The notes beneath the pieces are model-generated. The model did not search any database. It saw only the letters and a list, made by a program, of their open reading frames with translations, and was not told the origin of the DNA. Below are positions 1 through 9,317 of a stretch of DNA of 64,000 nucleotides, in pieces. The position numbers and the translations under genes were made by a program. The stretch spans positions 434,001 to 498,000 of the forward strand of contig NZ_JAATEJ010000002.1 of assembly GCF_012034175.1 (NCBI RefSeq), written 5' to 3'. Position 1 is the first letter of the stretch. Each line of letters starts with the position of its first letter. Source of the DNA: Actinacidiphila epipremni. Lineage in GTDB: Bacteria; Actinomycetota; Actinomycetes; Streptomycetales; Streptomycetaceae.

Positions 1-1102
1 CGACCTCCTGCTTCTGGACGGAGCCGGCGGCGGCGAGTTCCGCTCCGACTTGGCGTTGCTGGCGGGCCAGCCCGTAGCGGCGGACGACCTCGTAGGCGAT
101 GACGACGGCGAGCACGATCGCGCCCTGGATCACGCCGACGATCTCCTTGTCGTAGCCCTCGAACTCCAGGCCGTTGGAGGCGCGCTCCAGGAAGGCCCAC
201 AGCAGGGCGCCCACCGCGATGCCGATCGGGTTGTTGCGGCCGAGCAGGGCGACCGCGATACCGGTGAAGCCGATGCCGGTGGGGAATTCGGTGCTGTACT
301 TGTACGACTCGTTGAGCAGCGTGGACATGCCGACCAGGCCGGCCATCGCGCCGGACAGCACCATGCTGATGACGATCATCTTCTTGACGCTCACCCCGCC
401 GGCCTGCGCCGCGGACTCCGAGCGGCCCACCGAGCGCAGGTCAAAGCCGAAGCGGGTGCGCGACAGCACGAACCAGTAGACGAGGCCCGCGACGCCGGCG
501 AAGACGATGAAGCCGTCGACGGCGTCGGTCTGGGTCGCGAAGTTGAACAGGTGGCTGCCGGACGGCAGCGGCTTGGTGCTGGTGGTCAGCGCCAGCTTGT
601 CGGTCACGCCGAGCCGGCCGTCCTGGAGGAAGTAGCCGATGACGATGCCGGCCAGCGAGTTGAGCATGATCGTGGAGATCACCTCGCTGACGCCGCGGGT
701 CACCTTCAGCACACCGGCGATCGCCGCCCACGCGGCGCCGACGGCCATCGCGGTCAGGATGATGACCGGGATCTGGATCGCGCCCGGGATCGACATCGAG
801 CCGCCGACCGCGGCGGCGAAGAAGGCCGCGAGGCGGTACTGGCCGTCCACGCCGATGTTGAACAGGTTCATCCGGAAGCCGATGGCGACCGCGAGACCCG
901 ACAGGTAGTACGGGGTGGCCTTGTTGAGGATGTAGACCTGGCTGTCGGACTTGCTGCCGTAGGTCAGCATCAGGTGGAAGGCGTGGAAAGGCTCCTTGCC
1001 GCTGGCCAGCAGCACCAGCCCGGTGACGATCAGGCCGCCCAGCACGGCGAGCACCGGGGCGGCCAGGCCCAGCAGCGCCCGGTCCTTGTCGAACTTCTTC
1101 AT
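1..1102 (-). CDS. BMP-family (nucleoside-type) ABC transporter permease, 3' end cut by window edge
   Basis: Integral membrane permease of a basic-membrane-protein (BMP) ABC importer, a family that in other bacteria takes up nucleosides. The reading frame begins MKKFDKDRALLGLAAPVLAV and stays open to the left edge, so the C-terminus lies outside. Several hydrophobic helices are visible, and the loop with GIGFTGIAVALLGRNNP is the conserved EAA-like/GFTGI region of YufP/RbsC-type permeases. Its ATG overlaps the stop of the upstream ATPase gene as ATGA, so the two are translationally coupled. A second permease gene normally follows and would lie beyond the edge. Substrate is inferred from the family only. 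Confidence 0.88.
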   Translation of the reverse strand, partial: MKKFDKDRALLGLAAPVLAVLGGLIVTGLVLLASGKEPFHAFHLMLTYGSKSDSQVYILNKATPYYLSGLAVAIGFRMNLFNIGVDGQYRLAAFFAAAVGGSMSIPGAIQIPVIILTAMAVGAAWAAIAGVLKVTRGVSEVISTIMLNSLAGIVIGYFLQDGRLGVTDKLALTTSTKPLPSGSHLFNFATQTDAVDGFIVFAGVAGLVYWFVLSRTRFGFDLRSVGRSESAAQAGGVSVKKMIVISMVLSGAMAGLVGMSTLLNESYKYSTEFPTGIGFTGIAVALLGRNNPIGIAVGALLWAFLERASNGLEFEGYDKEIVGVIQGAIVLAVVIAYEVVRRYGLARQQRQVGAELAAAGSVQKQEV

Positions 1103-2754
1103 CGGTCCTCTCCCCCGGCCTTCTCCGCCGCGGTCTCTTCCGGGGCGAGCTGTTTCGGTACGGCGGGCGGCGCCGGCTCGGGCTCTCCCGCGGGTTCCTG
1201 CGGGGCGCCCTGCTCGTGGACCAGGTGCCCGGCCGCCGCGCCGGTCATCGCCGAGCCCAGCTCCTCCGGGGTGATGGTCGCCGGGTCGGCGTCGGCGACG
1301 AGCCGGCCGCGGTACATCACCCGCAGCGTGTCGGACAGCCCGATCAGCTCGTCGAGGTCGGCGGAGATCAGCAGCACCGCCAGGCCGTCGCGGCGGGCGG
1401 CCCGGATCTGGTCCCAGATCTGCGCCTGCGCGCCGACGTCCACGCCCCGGGTCGGGTGCGCGGCGATCAGCAGCTTGGGCAGGTGGCTCATCTCGCGGCC
1501 GACGATCAGCTTCTGCTGGTTGCCGCCGGACAGCGACGCGGCGGTCACCTCGATGCCCGGGGTGCGCACGTCGTACTCGCGCACGATGCGCTCGGTGTCG
1601 CGGCGGGCGGCGCCCGGGTCGATGAGCACCCCGCGGCTGTTGGGGCGCTCGGTGACATGCCCGAGGATGCGGTTCTCCCACAGCGGGGCCTCCAGCAGCA
1701 GGCCGTGCCGGTGGCGGTCCTCGGGGATGTAGCCGATGCCCTGCTCGCGGCGGGCCCGGGTGGGGGTGCGGGAGATGTCCCGGCCGTCCAGGGTCAGCAC
1801 CCCGGCGTTGAGGGCGCGCATGCCCATGACGGCCTCGACGAGCTCGGCCTGGCCGTTGCCCTCGACGCCGGCGATGCCCAGGACCTCGCCCTTGTGGATG
1901 GTGAAGGCGATGTCGTCCAGCACGATGCGCTCGACGCCGTCGGAGTCGGTGTCCGACATCCGCAGGCCCTGCACGGTGAGCATCGGCTCGGTGGTGACGG
2001 TGGACTCGCGGGTCTCCGGCGAGGGCAGCTCGCTGCCGACCATCAGCTCGGCAAGCTGCTTGGCGGTGGTGGACTTCGGGTCGGCGTCGCCGACGGTCGT
2101 GCCGCGCCGGATGACGGTGATCGCGTCGGCGACCGACAGCACCTCGCCGAGCTTGTGCGAGATGAAGATGACGGTCAGGCCCTCGGCCTTCAGCTCCCGC
2201 AGGTTCTCGAACAGCGCCTCGACCTCCTGCGGCACCAGTACCGCGGTCGGCTCGTCGAGGATGAGGATGCGGGCGCCGCGGTAGAGGACCTTGAGGATCT
2301 CCACGCGCTGCCGGTCGGCGACGCCCAGGTCCTCCACGAGCGCGTCGGGCCGCACCCCGAGGCCGTACGCGTCGGATATCTCCTTGATACGCGCGCGGGC
2401 GCGGGCGCCGATGCCGTACGCCTTCTCGCTGCCGAGGACGACGTTCTCCAGCACGGTGAGGTTGTCGGCGAGCATGAAGTGCTGGTGCACCATGCCGATG
2501 CCGCGGGCGATGGCGTCGCCCGGGTCGCCGAAGGCGACCTGCTCTCCGTTGACGGTGATGGTGCCCTCGTCCGGCTTCTGCATGCCGTAGAGGATCTTCA
2601 TCAGGGTGGACTTGCCGGCGCCGTTCTCGCCCACGAGGGCGTGCACGGTGCCGCTGCGCACGGTGATGGCGATGTCGTGGTTGGCCACGACACCGGGGAA
2701 CCGTTTGGTGATGCCGCGCAGCTCGACGGCGGGGGGACTCGTGGACGCGTTGAT
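1099..2754 (-). CDS. BMP-family ABC transporter ATP-binding protein (tandem ATPase)
   Basis: Cytoplasmic ATPase with two fused nucleotide-binding domains, as in YufO/RbsA. The first half has Walker A GENGAGKST near residue 42 and Walker B ILILDEPTAVL; the second half has the usual degenerate Walker A GVEGNGQAEL and a full signature LSGGNQQKL. It would power the permease encoded by the following, overlapping gene. Family N-termini include the strand VELRGITKRFPG, which lies upstream of the first GTG (2688). In frame, the only codon correctly placed behind a strong GAGGAG ribosome-binding site (2763-2768, 8-nt spacing) is ATC at 2754, so an ATC start is proposed. A GTG start at 2688 would remove the first beta strand. 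About 551 residues from ATC. Confidence 0.9.
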   Translation of the reverse strand: MNASTSPPAVELRGITKRFPGVVANHDIAITVRSGTVHALVGENGAGKSTLMKILYGMQKPDEGTITVNGEQVAFGDPGDAIARGIGMVHQHFMLADNLTVLENVVLGSEKAYGIGARARARIKEISDAYGLGVRPDALVEDLGVADRQRVEILKVLYRGARILILDEPTAVLVPQEVEALFENLRELKAEGLTVIFISHKLGEVLSVADAITVIRRGTTVGDADPKSTTAKQLAELMVGSELPSPETRESTVTTEPMLTVQGLRMSDTDSDGVERIVLDDIAFTIHKGEVLGIAGVEGNGQAELVEAVMGMRALNAGVLTLDGRDISRTPTRARREQGIGYIPEDRHRHGLLLEAPLWENRILGHVTERPNSRGVLIDPGAARRDTERIVREYDVRTPGIEVTAASLSGGNQQKLIVGREMSHLPKLLIAAHPTRGVDVGAQAQIWDQIRAARRDGLAVLLISADLDELIGLSDTLRVMYRGRLVADADPATITPEELGSAMTGAAAGHLVHEQGAPQEPAGEPEPAPPAVPKQLAPEETAAEKAGGEDR

Positions 2755-2762
2755 GGCGCACT

Positions 2763-2768
2763 CTCCTC
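2763..2768 (-). promoter_or_regulatory. Ribosome-binding site deciding a non-canonical ATC start
   Basis: GAGGAG on the minus strand sits 8 nt before ATC (2754-2752) and 75 nt before the first GTG of the ATPase gene. No ATG, GTG or TTG is in frame between them. Confidence 0.6.
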
Positions 2769-2914
2769 GGGGGAAAGGCCGGGTGGTGGTGAGGGTATCC
2801 GGGGGCCGGACCGCGACCGAGGCCCGGCAGGGTCCCCGCGGTGCCGGCTTGCGCCGCCGCGGAGTCCCCCCACCGGGCCTCGTGGCCGTACGTCCCTGGC
2901 TCAGACGCCGGGGG

Positions 2915-3991
2915 TCACGGGGTGGTGTTCACCTTGACCTGGCCGGACACGATCTTCTGCTTGGCCGCGTCGAGCTGCGACTGGATGTCGGCGATGAAGC
3001 CGCCGGAGGAGGCGAGCGACACACCGTTGTTGGCGAGGTTGTACGTGTTGGTGCCGACCTTCGGCTTGTTGTCCTTCTTCACCGAGGTGATCAGGTCGTA
3101 GACCGCCACGTCGACGTTCTTGACCGCCGAGGTCAGGATGCTGTTCTTGTACTTGGCCAGCGCCGGGTCCTGGAACTGGTCGGAGTCCACGCCGATCGCC
3201 CAGGCGCCGGACTTGCCGGCGACCTTCTGGATCGAGCCGTCGCCGGACAGGCCGGCCGCGGTGTAGATGACGTCGATGCCGCGGTCGAGCATGCCCTGGG
3301 CCTTGCCGGCCGCGGAGGCGGCGTCGTTGAAGCCGCGCGGGTCGTTCTTGTACAGGTACTCGCTGGTGACCTTCACGTTCGGCTTGGTGTCCTTGACGCC
3401 CTGGGCGAAGCCCGCGTCGAAGGTGCCGATGAGCGCGTTCTGCACACCGCCGATGAATCCGACCTGGCCGGTCTTGGTCTTCAGGGCCGCGGCGACGCCC
3501 GCGAGGTACGAGCTCTGCTCGGTGGCGAAGGTCATGCTGTCGACGTTGGGCAGGTCCACGACCGAGTCGACGATGCCGAAGGTGGTGTTCGGGTACTTCG
3601 CGGCGATCTTCTGCAGCGCGGGACCGTAGGTGTAGCCGACGGCGATGACCGGGTTGTAGCCCGCGGCTGCCATCGCGTCCAGGTGCTGCTCGCGGTCGGA
3701 GTCGGTCTCGCCGTTGGCGGCGGTCAGCTCCTTGGACTCCAGGTTCAGCTCCTGGTCGGCCTTGTCCAGGCCGCGGGCGGCGGAGTCGTTGAAGGAGTGG
3801 TCGCCGCGACCGCCGACGTCGTACGCGATGCCGACGCCCTTCCCCTTGCCGCCGGCGGACGAACCGCCCCCGGCGCTGCTGCTGCTCGACGGCTTGCTGT
3901 CGTCCGTCGTGCTGCTGCCGCACGCGGTGGCGGTCAGCGCGAGAGCCGCGGAGACCACACCCGCGGCAGCGATCTTGGATACCCGGCGCAA
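2915..3991 (-). CDS. BMP-family substrate-binding lipoprotein
   Basis: Extracellular receptor of the adjacent ABC importer, 358 residues. A lipoprotein signal peptide ends in lipobox LTATAC with Cys24 as the acylation site, followed by a Ser/Gly-rich linker. The mature part carries BMP features such as GIAYDVGGRGDHSFNDSAARGL near the start, VIAVGYTYGPALQKIA, and GVDSDQFQDPALAKYKNSILTSAVKNVD toward the end, typical of purine-nucleoside receptors. Gene order receptor-ATPase-permease is the usual one; about 160 nt separates it from the ATPase gene. The ligand is not shown by sequence. Confidence 0.92.
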   Translation of the reverse strand: MRRVSKIAAAGVVSAALALTATACGSSTTDDSKPSSSSSAGGGSSAGGKGKGVGIAYDVGGRGDHSFNDSAARGLDKADQELNLESKELTAANGETDSDREQHLDAMAAAGYNPVIAVGYTYGPALQKIAAKYPNTTFGIVDSVVDLPNVDSMTFATEQSSYLAGVAAALKTKTGQVGFIGGVQNALIGTFDAGFAQGVKDTKPNVKVTSEYLYKNDPRGFNDAASAAGKAQGMLDRGIDVIYTAAGLSGDGSIQKVAGKSGAWAIGVDSDQFQDPALAKYKNSILTSAVKNVDVAVYDLITSVKKDNKPKVGTNTYNLANNGVSLASSGGFIADIQSQLDAAKQKIVSGQVKVNTTP

Positions 3992-4157
3992 GAGAGGGTC
4001 CCCTTCGGTGTTCGTTACGACGACGCGCCTGGTTCCGGCGCTGGCTACGCGGGAGCTTAACGCGCGTAGATGTCAGGTAAAGACCGAATGAAGGCCCGTT
4101 ATCGGATCGACGCATTACCGCTGGGTGAAGCCCCGGTAGCCGAGGCTTCACACCGCG

Positions 4158-5366
4158 TCAGACCAGCAGCGCAACGCCGGTGAACAGGTCCACGCCGACC
4201 GCGATGGCGCCTTCGTCGGCGTCGAAGTCGCCCTGGTGCAGATCACGCTTGACGGTGTCGCCGACCGGGCGCACCCCGAGCCGGGCGAGCGCGCCGGGGA
4301 CCCGCTCCAGATACCACGAGAAGTCCTCGCCGCCGAGGCTCTGCTCGGTGTCCTCGACCGCGTGCAGACCGTACCGCGCGGTCATCGCGTCCCGCAGCAT
4401 CTCGGTGGAGACCGCCTCGTTGACCACCGGGGGGACACCGCGCTGGTAGGTGATCTCGCACTTGGCGCGGTACATCGCGGCGACCTGGTCGATGACCTCG
4501 TGCACCAGGTCCGGCGCCTCGTGCCAGGCGGCGAGGTCCAGGCAGCGGACGGTGCCCTCCAGCTCGGCGTGCTGCGGGATGACGTTCGCCGCGTGCCCGG
4601 CCTGGATACGGCCCCACACCACGCTCAGGCCCGAGCGCGGGTCGGCGCGGCGGGTCAGCACGGTGGGCAGCTCCGTGGCGAGCTTGGCGGTGGCCATGAC
4701 CAGGTCGGTCGTCAGGTGCGGGCGGGCGCTGTGGCCGCCGGGGCCGTCCAGGGCGAGCAGCAGCTTGTCGGCGGCCGAGGTGATGGGGCCGACCCGCAGG
4801 CCGATCCGGCCGACCTCGACCTTGGGGTCGCAGTGGACGGCGAAGATACGTTCCACCCCGTCGAGCACGCCGGCCTTGACCGCGTCGATCGCGCCGCCCG
4901 GCATGACCTCCTCGGCCGCCTGGAACACCAGCCGCACCGGCCGCGGCAGCCGGCCCTGCCGGTCCAGCTCGGCGAGCACCAGGCCGGTGCCGAGCACCAC
5001 GGTGGTGTGCACGTCGTGCCCGCACGCATGCGCCCGGCCCTCGACGGTCGAGCGGTACGGCACGCTCTTGGTGTCCGGCACCGGCAGCGCGTCCAGGTCC
5101 GCCCGCAGCGCGAGCCGCCCCCGCCCGGGGCTGTCCGCCCCGATGTCGCACACCAGCCCCGTCCCGCCCGGCAGCACCTCGGGCTCCAGCCCGGCCTGCT
5201 CCAGCCGCTCCCGGACCTTCTGCGTGGTCCTGAACTCCTGCCGGCTCAACTCCGGGTGCCGGTGCAGGTCACGCCGGAACGCGATGAGCTCGTCGCGCAT
5301 TTCTTCGGACAGCGCACCGGACGGCGCTGCGGGTGAGTCGTTCACCCCAGTCAGGGTATGCCCCAT
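4158..5366 (-). CDS. M20-family amidohydrolase (zinc peptidase-like)
   Basis: Cytosolic metal-dependent amidohydrolase of the M20D type (N-acyl amino acid, hippurate or indole-acetyl-amino-acid hydrolases). Metal-site features are HACGHDVHTT, the general-base region FQAAEEVMPGGA and a late QSLGGEDFSWYL. The N-terminal FRRDLHRHPELSRQEFRT is the family hallmark. The start MGHTLTG is supported by AGAGGAG just upstream. The 402-residue length is normal. It lies upstream of the BMP transporter in the same orientation, so a role in metabolising an imported compound is possible but unproven. Confidence 0.9.
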   Translation of the reverse strand: MGHTLTGVNDSPAAPSGALSEEMRDELIAFRRDLHRHPELSRQEFRTTQKVRERLEQAGLEPEVLPGGTGLVCDIGADSPGRGRLALRADLDALPVPDTKSVPYRSTVEGRAHACGHDVHTTVVLGTGLVLAELDRQGRLPRPVRLVFQAAEEVMPGGAIDAVKAGVLDGVERIFAVHCDPKVEVGRIGLRVGPITSAADKLLLALDGPGGHSARPHLTTDLVMATAKLATELPTVLTRRADPRSGLSVVWGRIQAGHAANVIPQHAELEGTVRCLDLAAWHEAPDLVHEVIDQVAAMYRAKCEITYQRGVPPVVNEAVSTEMLRDAMTARYGLHAVEDTEQSLGGEDFSWYLERVPGALARLGVRPVGDTVKRDLHQGDFDADEGAIAVGVDLFTGVALLV

Positions 5367-5560
5367 GACCGGCTCCTCTGGGCTGATCGGACAAGAACAC
5401 GTACATCACGAGGAGAAGAAGTCGCCCGATCGGCGCATACCCGGTCATCCTCAGGGGTATGTCCACCCTTTTGAGGCCGGACACCCCGCCATACTGCCTC
5501 AACGACGGCCCCCACGTGAGGCAACGCCCCACAACCCCCCGACCGCGCCCCCTCACGCTA

Positions 5561-5587
5561 CGCCACGCTTGTTACGGCAACGTGGCG
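5561..5587. other. Hairpin upstream of the Uma2-like gene
   Basis: CGCCACG (5561-5567) pairs with CGTGGCG (5581-5587); with one bulged base the stem extends to 10 pairs around a TTACGG loop. It lies in the 247-nt divergent space between the amidohydrolase and the Uma2-like gene, 26 nt before that ATG. Regulatory or structural function unknown. Confidence 0.45.
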
Positions 5588-5613
5588 CGAGCGGTTCCCG
5601 GTAGCCTCCCTCC

Positions 5614-6183
5614 ATGCCGCTACTGCCCGAGTGGATGACACCGCCCCGAGCCGAGGGCTGGTACGCCGAGGACCTGGACCTTCTGCCCGAAGCGCCGAAG
5701 CACACGGAGCTGATGCACGGGGCGTTCGTCTTCCGGCACCTCCCCGAGCCGCAGTGGCACGACACCGTGCTCGGCCAGGTTGCCGCCGCCCTGGAGGACC
5801 AGGCGTCGAAGGGCGGCCGGGTGGCCCGTGAGGTGGCGGTCCGCCTCGACCGCCGCAACCGCCCCGAGCCGGACCTGCTGGTGACAACGCGCGCGTACGA
5901 GGAGGACCGCACCTGGTTCGCCCCCGAGGACGTGCAGCTCGTCGTCGAGGTCGTCTCGCCGGAGTCGGCGCACCGGGACCGTACGGTCAAGCTGCGCAAG
6001 TACGCCGAGGCCGGTATCCCGCACTACTGGTGCATCGAGGACGAGGGCAGCCGGCCCGTCGTCCACGTCTACGAGCTGGACGGCCCGACCCGGACCTACG
6101 TGCCCGCGGGCATCTTCCGCGGCAGCCTCAAGCGGCCCGTCCCCTTCGACATCAGCCTCGACCTCGACGCACTGACGCCCTGA
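5614..6183 (+). CDS. Uma2-family (DUF820) putative restriction-endonuclease-fold protein
   Basis: A 189-residue protein of the Uma2/DUF820 family, which has a PD-(D/E)XK nuclease-like fold and is abundant in streptomycetes and cyanobacteria. Family signatures are the N-terminal HTELMHGAFVF segment, EPDLLV with the acidic Asp, LVVEVVSPESAHRD with the Glu, and the Lys region KLRKYAEAGIPHYWCIED. The biochemical activity of the family is largely unknown. No clear Shine-Dalgarno precedes the ATG. It stands alone, convergent with the glycosyltransferase gene that follows. Confidence 0.85.
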   Translation: MPLLPEWMTPPRAEGWYAEDLDLLPEAPKHTELMHGAFVFRHLPEPQWHDTVLGQVAAALEDQASKGGRVAREVAVRLDRRNRPEPDLLVTTRAYEEDRTWFAPEDVQLVVEVVSPESAHRDRTVKLRKYAEAGIPHYWCIEDEGSRPVVHVYELDGPTRTYVPAGIFRGSLKRPVPFDISLDLDALTP

Positions 6184-6195
6184 GGCCCCCGGCCG

Positions 6196-7842
6196 CTACG
6201 CCTCCGCGCGGGAGCGGGGGCCGAGGAGGCGGGTGTAGAGGTCGAGGAGGGGGGCGGATTCGGTTTGCCAGGACCATTCGCGGAGGCGGTCGACGCGGTC
6301 GTAGGCCTTGCGGTAGCGGCGGGGGTTGGTGAGGACGGCGCCCACTGCGCGGACGAAGTCGGCGGTGTCGGCGGCGCGGAAGACCTCGCCGTTGCCGAGT
6401 TCGAGGGTCGCCGCGGCCATCGCGCGGACGTCGCTGACGACGACCGGGAGGCGGGCGTGGGCGTACTCGAAGTAGCGGGTGGCCAGGACCGACTGGTGGT
6501 GCGGGAGCTTCAGGACCGGGAGGACGCCGATGTCCGCGGAGGCGAGGAAAGCGGTGATCTCGGCGACCGGGACGTACGGCAGGACGTGCAGGCGGGTGTG
6601 GACGCCGAGCTGCTCGGCGCGCTCGCGCAGGGCCGCCACGTCCGGGTGCGCGGGGTCGGGGACGACGAAGGCGGCGTGCAGGTCGTAGAGCTTGGGCAGC
6701 GCCTCGATGACGGTGCCGGGGCCGCGGTCGGCGGTGACCGGCCCGGCGTGCACCAGCAGCGGGACCTCGGGCGCGAGGTGGCAGCGGTCGCGCACGCCGT
6801 GCGGGTGGGTGAGCGGGCGCTCGGCCAGCGGCGGGGCGTTGCGGACGACCGCGGGCGTGGTGGCCAGCCGGTGCCGGGCGCGTAGCTCGCGGGCCAGGCC
6901 CTGGCCGACGGTGACGACGCCGTCCGCCTCGCGGGCGAAGCTGCGCTCGTGGGCGTCGCCGGCCACGCCCTCCCGGCGTGAGGCGGCGGGCATCCGCGGC
7001 GGCACGTCCCACACGACCTCGATACGGTGCCCGCCGCCCTCCGCGCGCAGCGCCGCCCGGATCGCCACGCCCAGCGCCCGGTGGCCGAGCGCGTGGATGA
7101 GGTGCGGGCGCACCTGGTCCAGCACCGGCCCGTAGGCGACCTCCTCGTCCAGCAGGCTGGGGTCGAGCCGCCGCCACGCCCGGCGCCCGAGCGCGAGCCG
7201 GGCGAGGTCCGTCATGAGGTTGTCCAGCCGCGCCACGGGGCTGCGCCGCCGGCGTACCGCCGCGAGGTACTGCGCCGCCCGCATCCGCGTCCAGCCGGCC
7301 CGTACGCCGTAGCGCAGCCACGCCAGCGCGTGGCCGACCCGGGCGAGGGCGAGCAGCGGCAGCGGGCGGTGCACCAGGTCGAGCTCGGCGGAACGGGTGA
7401 CCAGCAGCTGGCGGGCGGCGGCGAGCTGGACGGTGCGGTGGTCGTACGCGCCCGCGCTGCGGTACGCCAGCGGCCAGCGCAGGCCGGGGCGCGGTCTGCG
7501 CACCCGGTGGTTGCCGAGGACGCCCGCGACGGCGACCCGGCGGACCTCGATGCCGGGCAGCGCGACGGTGGCCGGCGCCTGGCCCACGAGGGTGACCTGG
7601 TAGCCGGCCGCGTGCGCGGCTGCGGCGACGCGCAGGGCGCGGGAGTCCCCGTCGACCCCGCCGCTGGTCACGACGGCGACGCGCAGCCGGCCCCGCGCCG
7701 CGGCGGGCGGTAGCGCTTCGGGGCCGTCGAGGCCGTCGGGGCGCGCCGAGGTGAAGGACTGCGTCAAGGGCTGCACGGGCATGAGGGACGTTCCCGGCGT
7801 CGAGGGCTGCGCGGGCTCGGGCCCGCGTAACGATGCCACCAT
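6196..7842 (-). CDS. Family 4 glycosyltransferase
   Basis: Putative GT-B, GT4-type glycosyltransferase at the 3' end of the leftward nonulosonate-polymer operon. The N-terminal Rossmann half contains LRVAVVTSGGVDGDSRALR; the C-terminal half has HAGPVTADRGPGTVIEALP and GVLPVLKLPHHQSVLATRYFEYA, which matches the nucleotide-sugar-binding Glu motif of GT4 enzymes. The start is uncertain: an in-frame TTG (7923) and ATGs at 7872, 7842 and 7782 exist. 7842 is chosen for a GAG/GGGA stretch upstream, but 7782 (preceded by CGGGAACG) is nearly as good. The choice decides whether a TTA codon at 7830-7828 is translated. Confidence 0.8.
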   Translation of the reverse strand: MVASLRGPEPAQPSTPGTSLMPVQPLTQSFTSARPDGLDGPEALPPAAARGRLRVAVVTSGGVDGDSRALRVAAAAHAAGYQVTLVGQAPATVALPGIEVRRVAVAGVLGNHRVRRPRPGLRWPLAYRSAGAYDHRTVQLAAARQLLVTRSAELDLVHRPLPLLALARVGHALAWLRYGVRAGWTRMRAAQYLAAVRRRRSPVARLDNLMTDLARLALGRRAWRRLDPSLLDEEVAYGPVLDQVRPHLIHALGHRALGVAIRAALRAEGGGHRIEVVWDVPPRMPAASRREGVAGDAHERSFAREADGVVTVGQGLARELRARHRLATTPAVVRNAPPLAERPLTHPHGVRDRCHLAPEVPLLVHAGPVTADRGPGTVIEALPKLYDLHAAFVVPDPAHPDVAALRERAEQLGVHTRLHVLPYVPVAEITAFLASADIGVLPVLKLPHHQSVLATRYFEYAHARLPVVVSDVRAMAAATLELGNGEVFRAADTADFVRAVGAVLTNPRRYRKAYDRVDRLREWSWQTESAPLLDLYTRLLGPRSRAEA

Positions 7843-7948
7843 TCCCGCACTCTGTCGTACGGAGTTGATCATCAGGTTACGCCGGCCTGACGTACAGGCG
7901 AACGAGGGCTCCCGTAACGGCAAGGTCGGTGAGCGGGACCCAACTCCC

Positions 7949-9214
7949 TTACGGGGCCGGGGCCTTCGCCGGCGGCTGAGCCGCTGCCTGGGCCGGGGGC
8001 TCGGTCGGGGTCCGGGCCGAAGGCTGGGCCGGGGGCTCGGTCGGGGCCTGGGCGGACGTCTGGGCCGCAGCCTCGGTCGGCGCCTGGGCGGACTCCGTGA
8101 TCGCGGTCAGGAAGGTGTGCGCGCGGGGCCCGGCCGCGGAGGTGAGCCAGGCGGGGTCGATGTCGACGACGGTCAGCTCCACGCCCGTGCCGGCCAGGAC
8201 GAGCGGCAGGGTGTGCACGACCGTGGAGGGGAAGGACAGGATCGCCCGCCCGGTCGGCCCGCGCCGGGCGACGAGTTCCAGCGGCAGGTCGGGCCGGACG
8301 ATCTCCAGGCCGGTCTCGGCGGCGAGCCGGTGCAGCTTGTCCTGCGCCTCCTTGCGGTGCGCGAAGTAGCGCGTGGCGCCGTGCCGCTCGGCCAGGTCGG
8401 CGACGACCGCGTGGTAGTGCTCGGCGTCCACGACGCCGGTCTCCACCAGCGACGTCCCGATCAGGTCGGTGCCGCCCAGCACATGCGGCGGCCCGAAGCG
8501 CGCCCGCGTCCAGCTCATGGCGTTGGCGCGCAGCGCCATCCCGGGCGGCGGCGTCGCCGGCATCGCGCTGAAGAGCTCGACCTGCCGCTTCCCGCCGGGC
8601 GTGAGCCGGCGCCGGGCGGCGGAGGCGAAGACGCCGAAGGCGGCGTCGGCCGGCGAGCGGCGGCGCCCGCTGCGGTGCCAGCGCACGAGCCGGCCGCCGC
8701 GCGCGAGGATCGCGGTGAACTCCATCGTGGCGGTGCCGTCGTCGACGACGGTCAGCTCCCGGGCCCGGCACAGCGGCAGCAGCACCTGCACCAGCCGCGA
8801 GAAGGGGTCGCCGATGACCAGCCGCCGCACCCGCCACAGCGTGGGCGCGAGCGCGAGCGCCGTCCGCAGCAGCCCGCCGCGGTTGCCGCGGGCCTCGTAC
8901 CAGCGCACCGCCACGCCCTCGTCCCGGGCGAGCTCGGCCATCCGCCGCAGCTGCCCGCGGCTGGTCGGGTCGGCGGGCGAGAGCACGACGACGGTGAGCG
9001 GCGCGCCGGCGGTGTCCCGTATCGGCGTCGCCCGGCCCGCGGGCGCGGCGGCGGGCGGGTCGTACGCCCTGCCGTCGCGCGCCGCGGGGACGCCGGGCTG
9101 TATATGCGCCCACTCCAGCACGTTGAGCAGCTGCACAGGTGACTCGACCAGCGCGACGGTCCCGTCCCCCGGGCGGGGTGACGGCTTACGGCCGGCGGAG
9201 GAAGCGGCGGTCAT
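7949..9214 (-). CDS. Polysialyltransferase-like glycosyltransferase (first copy)
   Basis: About 421 residues resembling the alpha-2,8-polysialyltransferase superfamily (PF07388-like). Visible features are VALVESPVQLLNVLEWAH at the N-terminus, VIGDPFSRLVQVLLPL followed by VVDDGTATMEF, RYFAHRKE, and the donor-site-like LSFPSTVVHTLPLVLAGTG near the end. Such enzymes transfer nonulosonic acid from a CMP-activated donor. It sits between NeuB and a GT4 in one operon, which fits polymer extension or side-chain addition. The start at 9214 (MTAASSAG) is preceded by AAGGACAG; longer starts lack a ribosome-binding site. The C-terminal 50 residues are an Ala/Pro/Thr-rich repeat tail (APTE, QPSA-like units). 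Confidence 0.75.
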   Translation of the reverse strand: MTAASSAGRKPSPRPGDGTVALVESPVQLLNVLEWAHIQPGVPAARDGRAYDPPAAAPAGRATPIRDTAGAPLTVVVLSPADPTSRGQLRRMAELARDEGVAVRWYEARGNRGGLLRTALALAPTLWRVRRLVIGDPFSRLVQVLLPLCRARELTVVDDGTATMEFTAILARGGRLVRWHRSGRRRSPADAAFGVFASAARRRLTPGGKRQVELFSAMPATPPPGMALRANAMSWTRARFGPPHVLGGTDLIGTSLVETGVVDAEHYHAVVADLAERHGATRYFAHRKEAQDKLHRLAAETGLEIVRPDLPLELVARRGPTGRAILSFPSTVVHTLPLVLAGTGVELTVVDIDPAWLTSAAGPRAHTFLTAITESAQAPTEAAAQTSAQAPTEPPAQPSARTPTEPPAQAAAQPPAKAPAP

Positions 9215-9317
9215 CCTCGACTGTCCTTGTCCTCGGTGTACTCGGTGCTCATTGCTGCTCATGGCGTGGGAGCGGGCGCGCGTCCCGCGGGCCGGGCCCG
9301 GACGGGTCCGGACGGGC

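Noticed and set aside
1216..2937. 573-codon plus-strand frame opposite the ABC ATPase
   Set aside because: Antisense shadow; the minus strand has full Walker and signature motifs.
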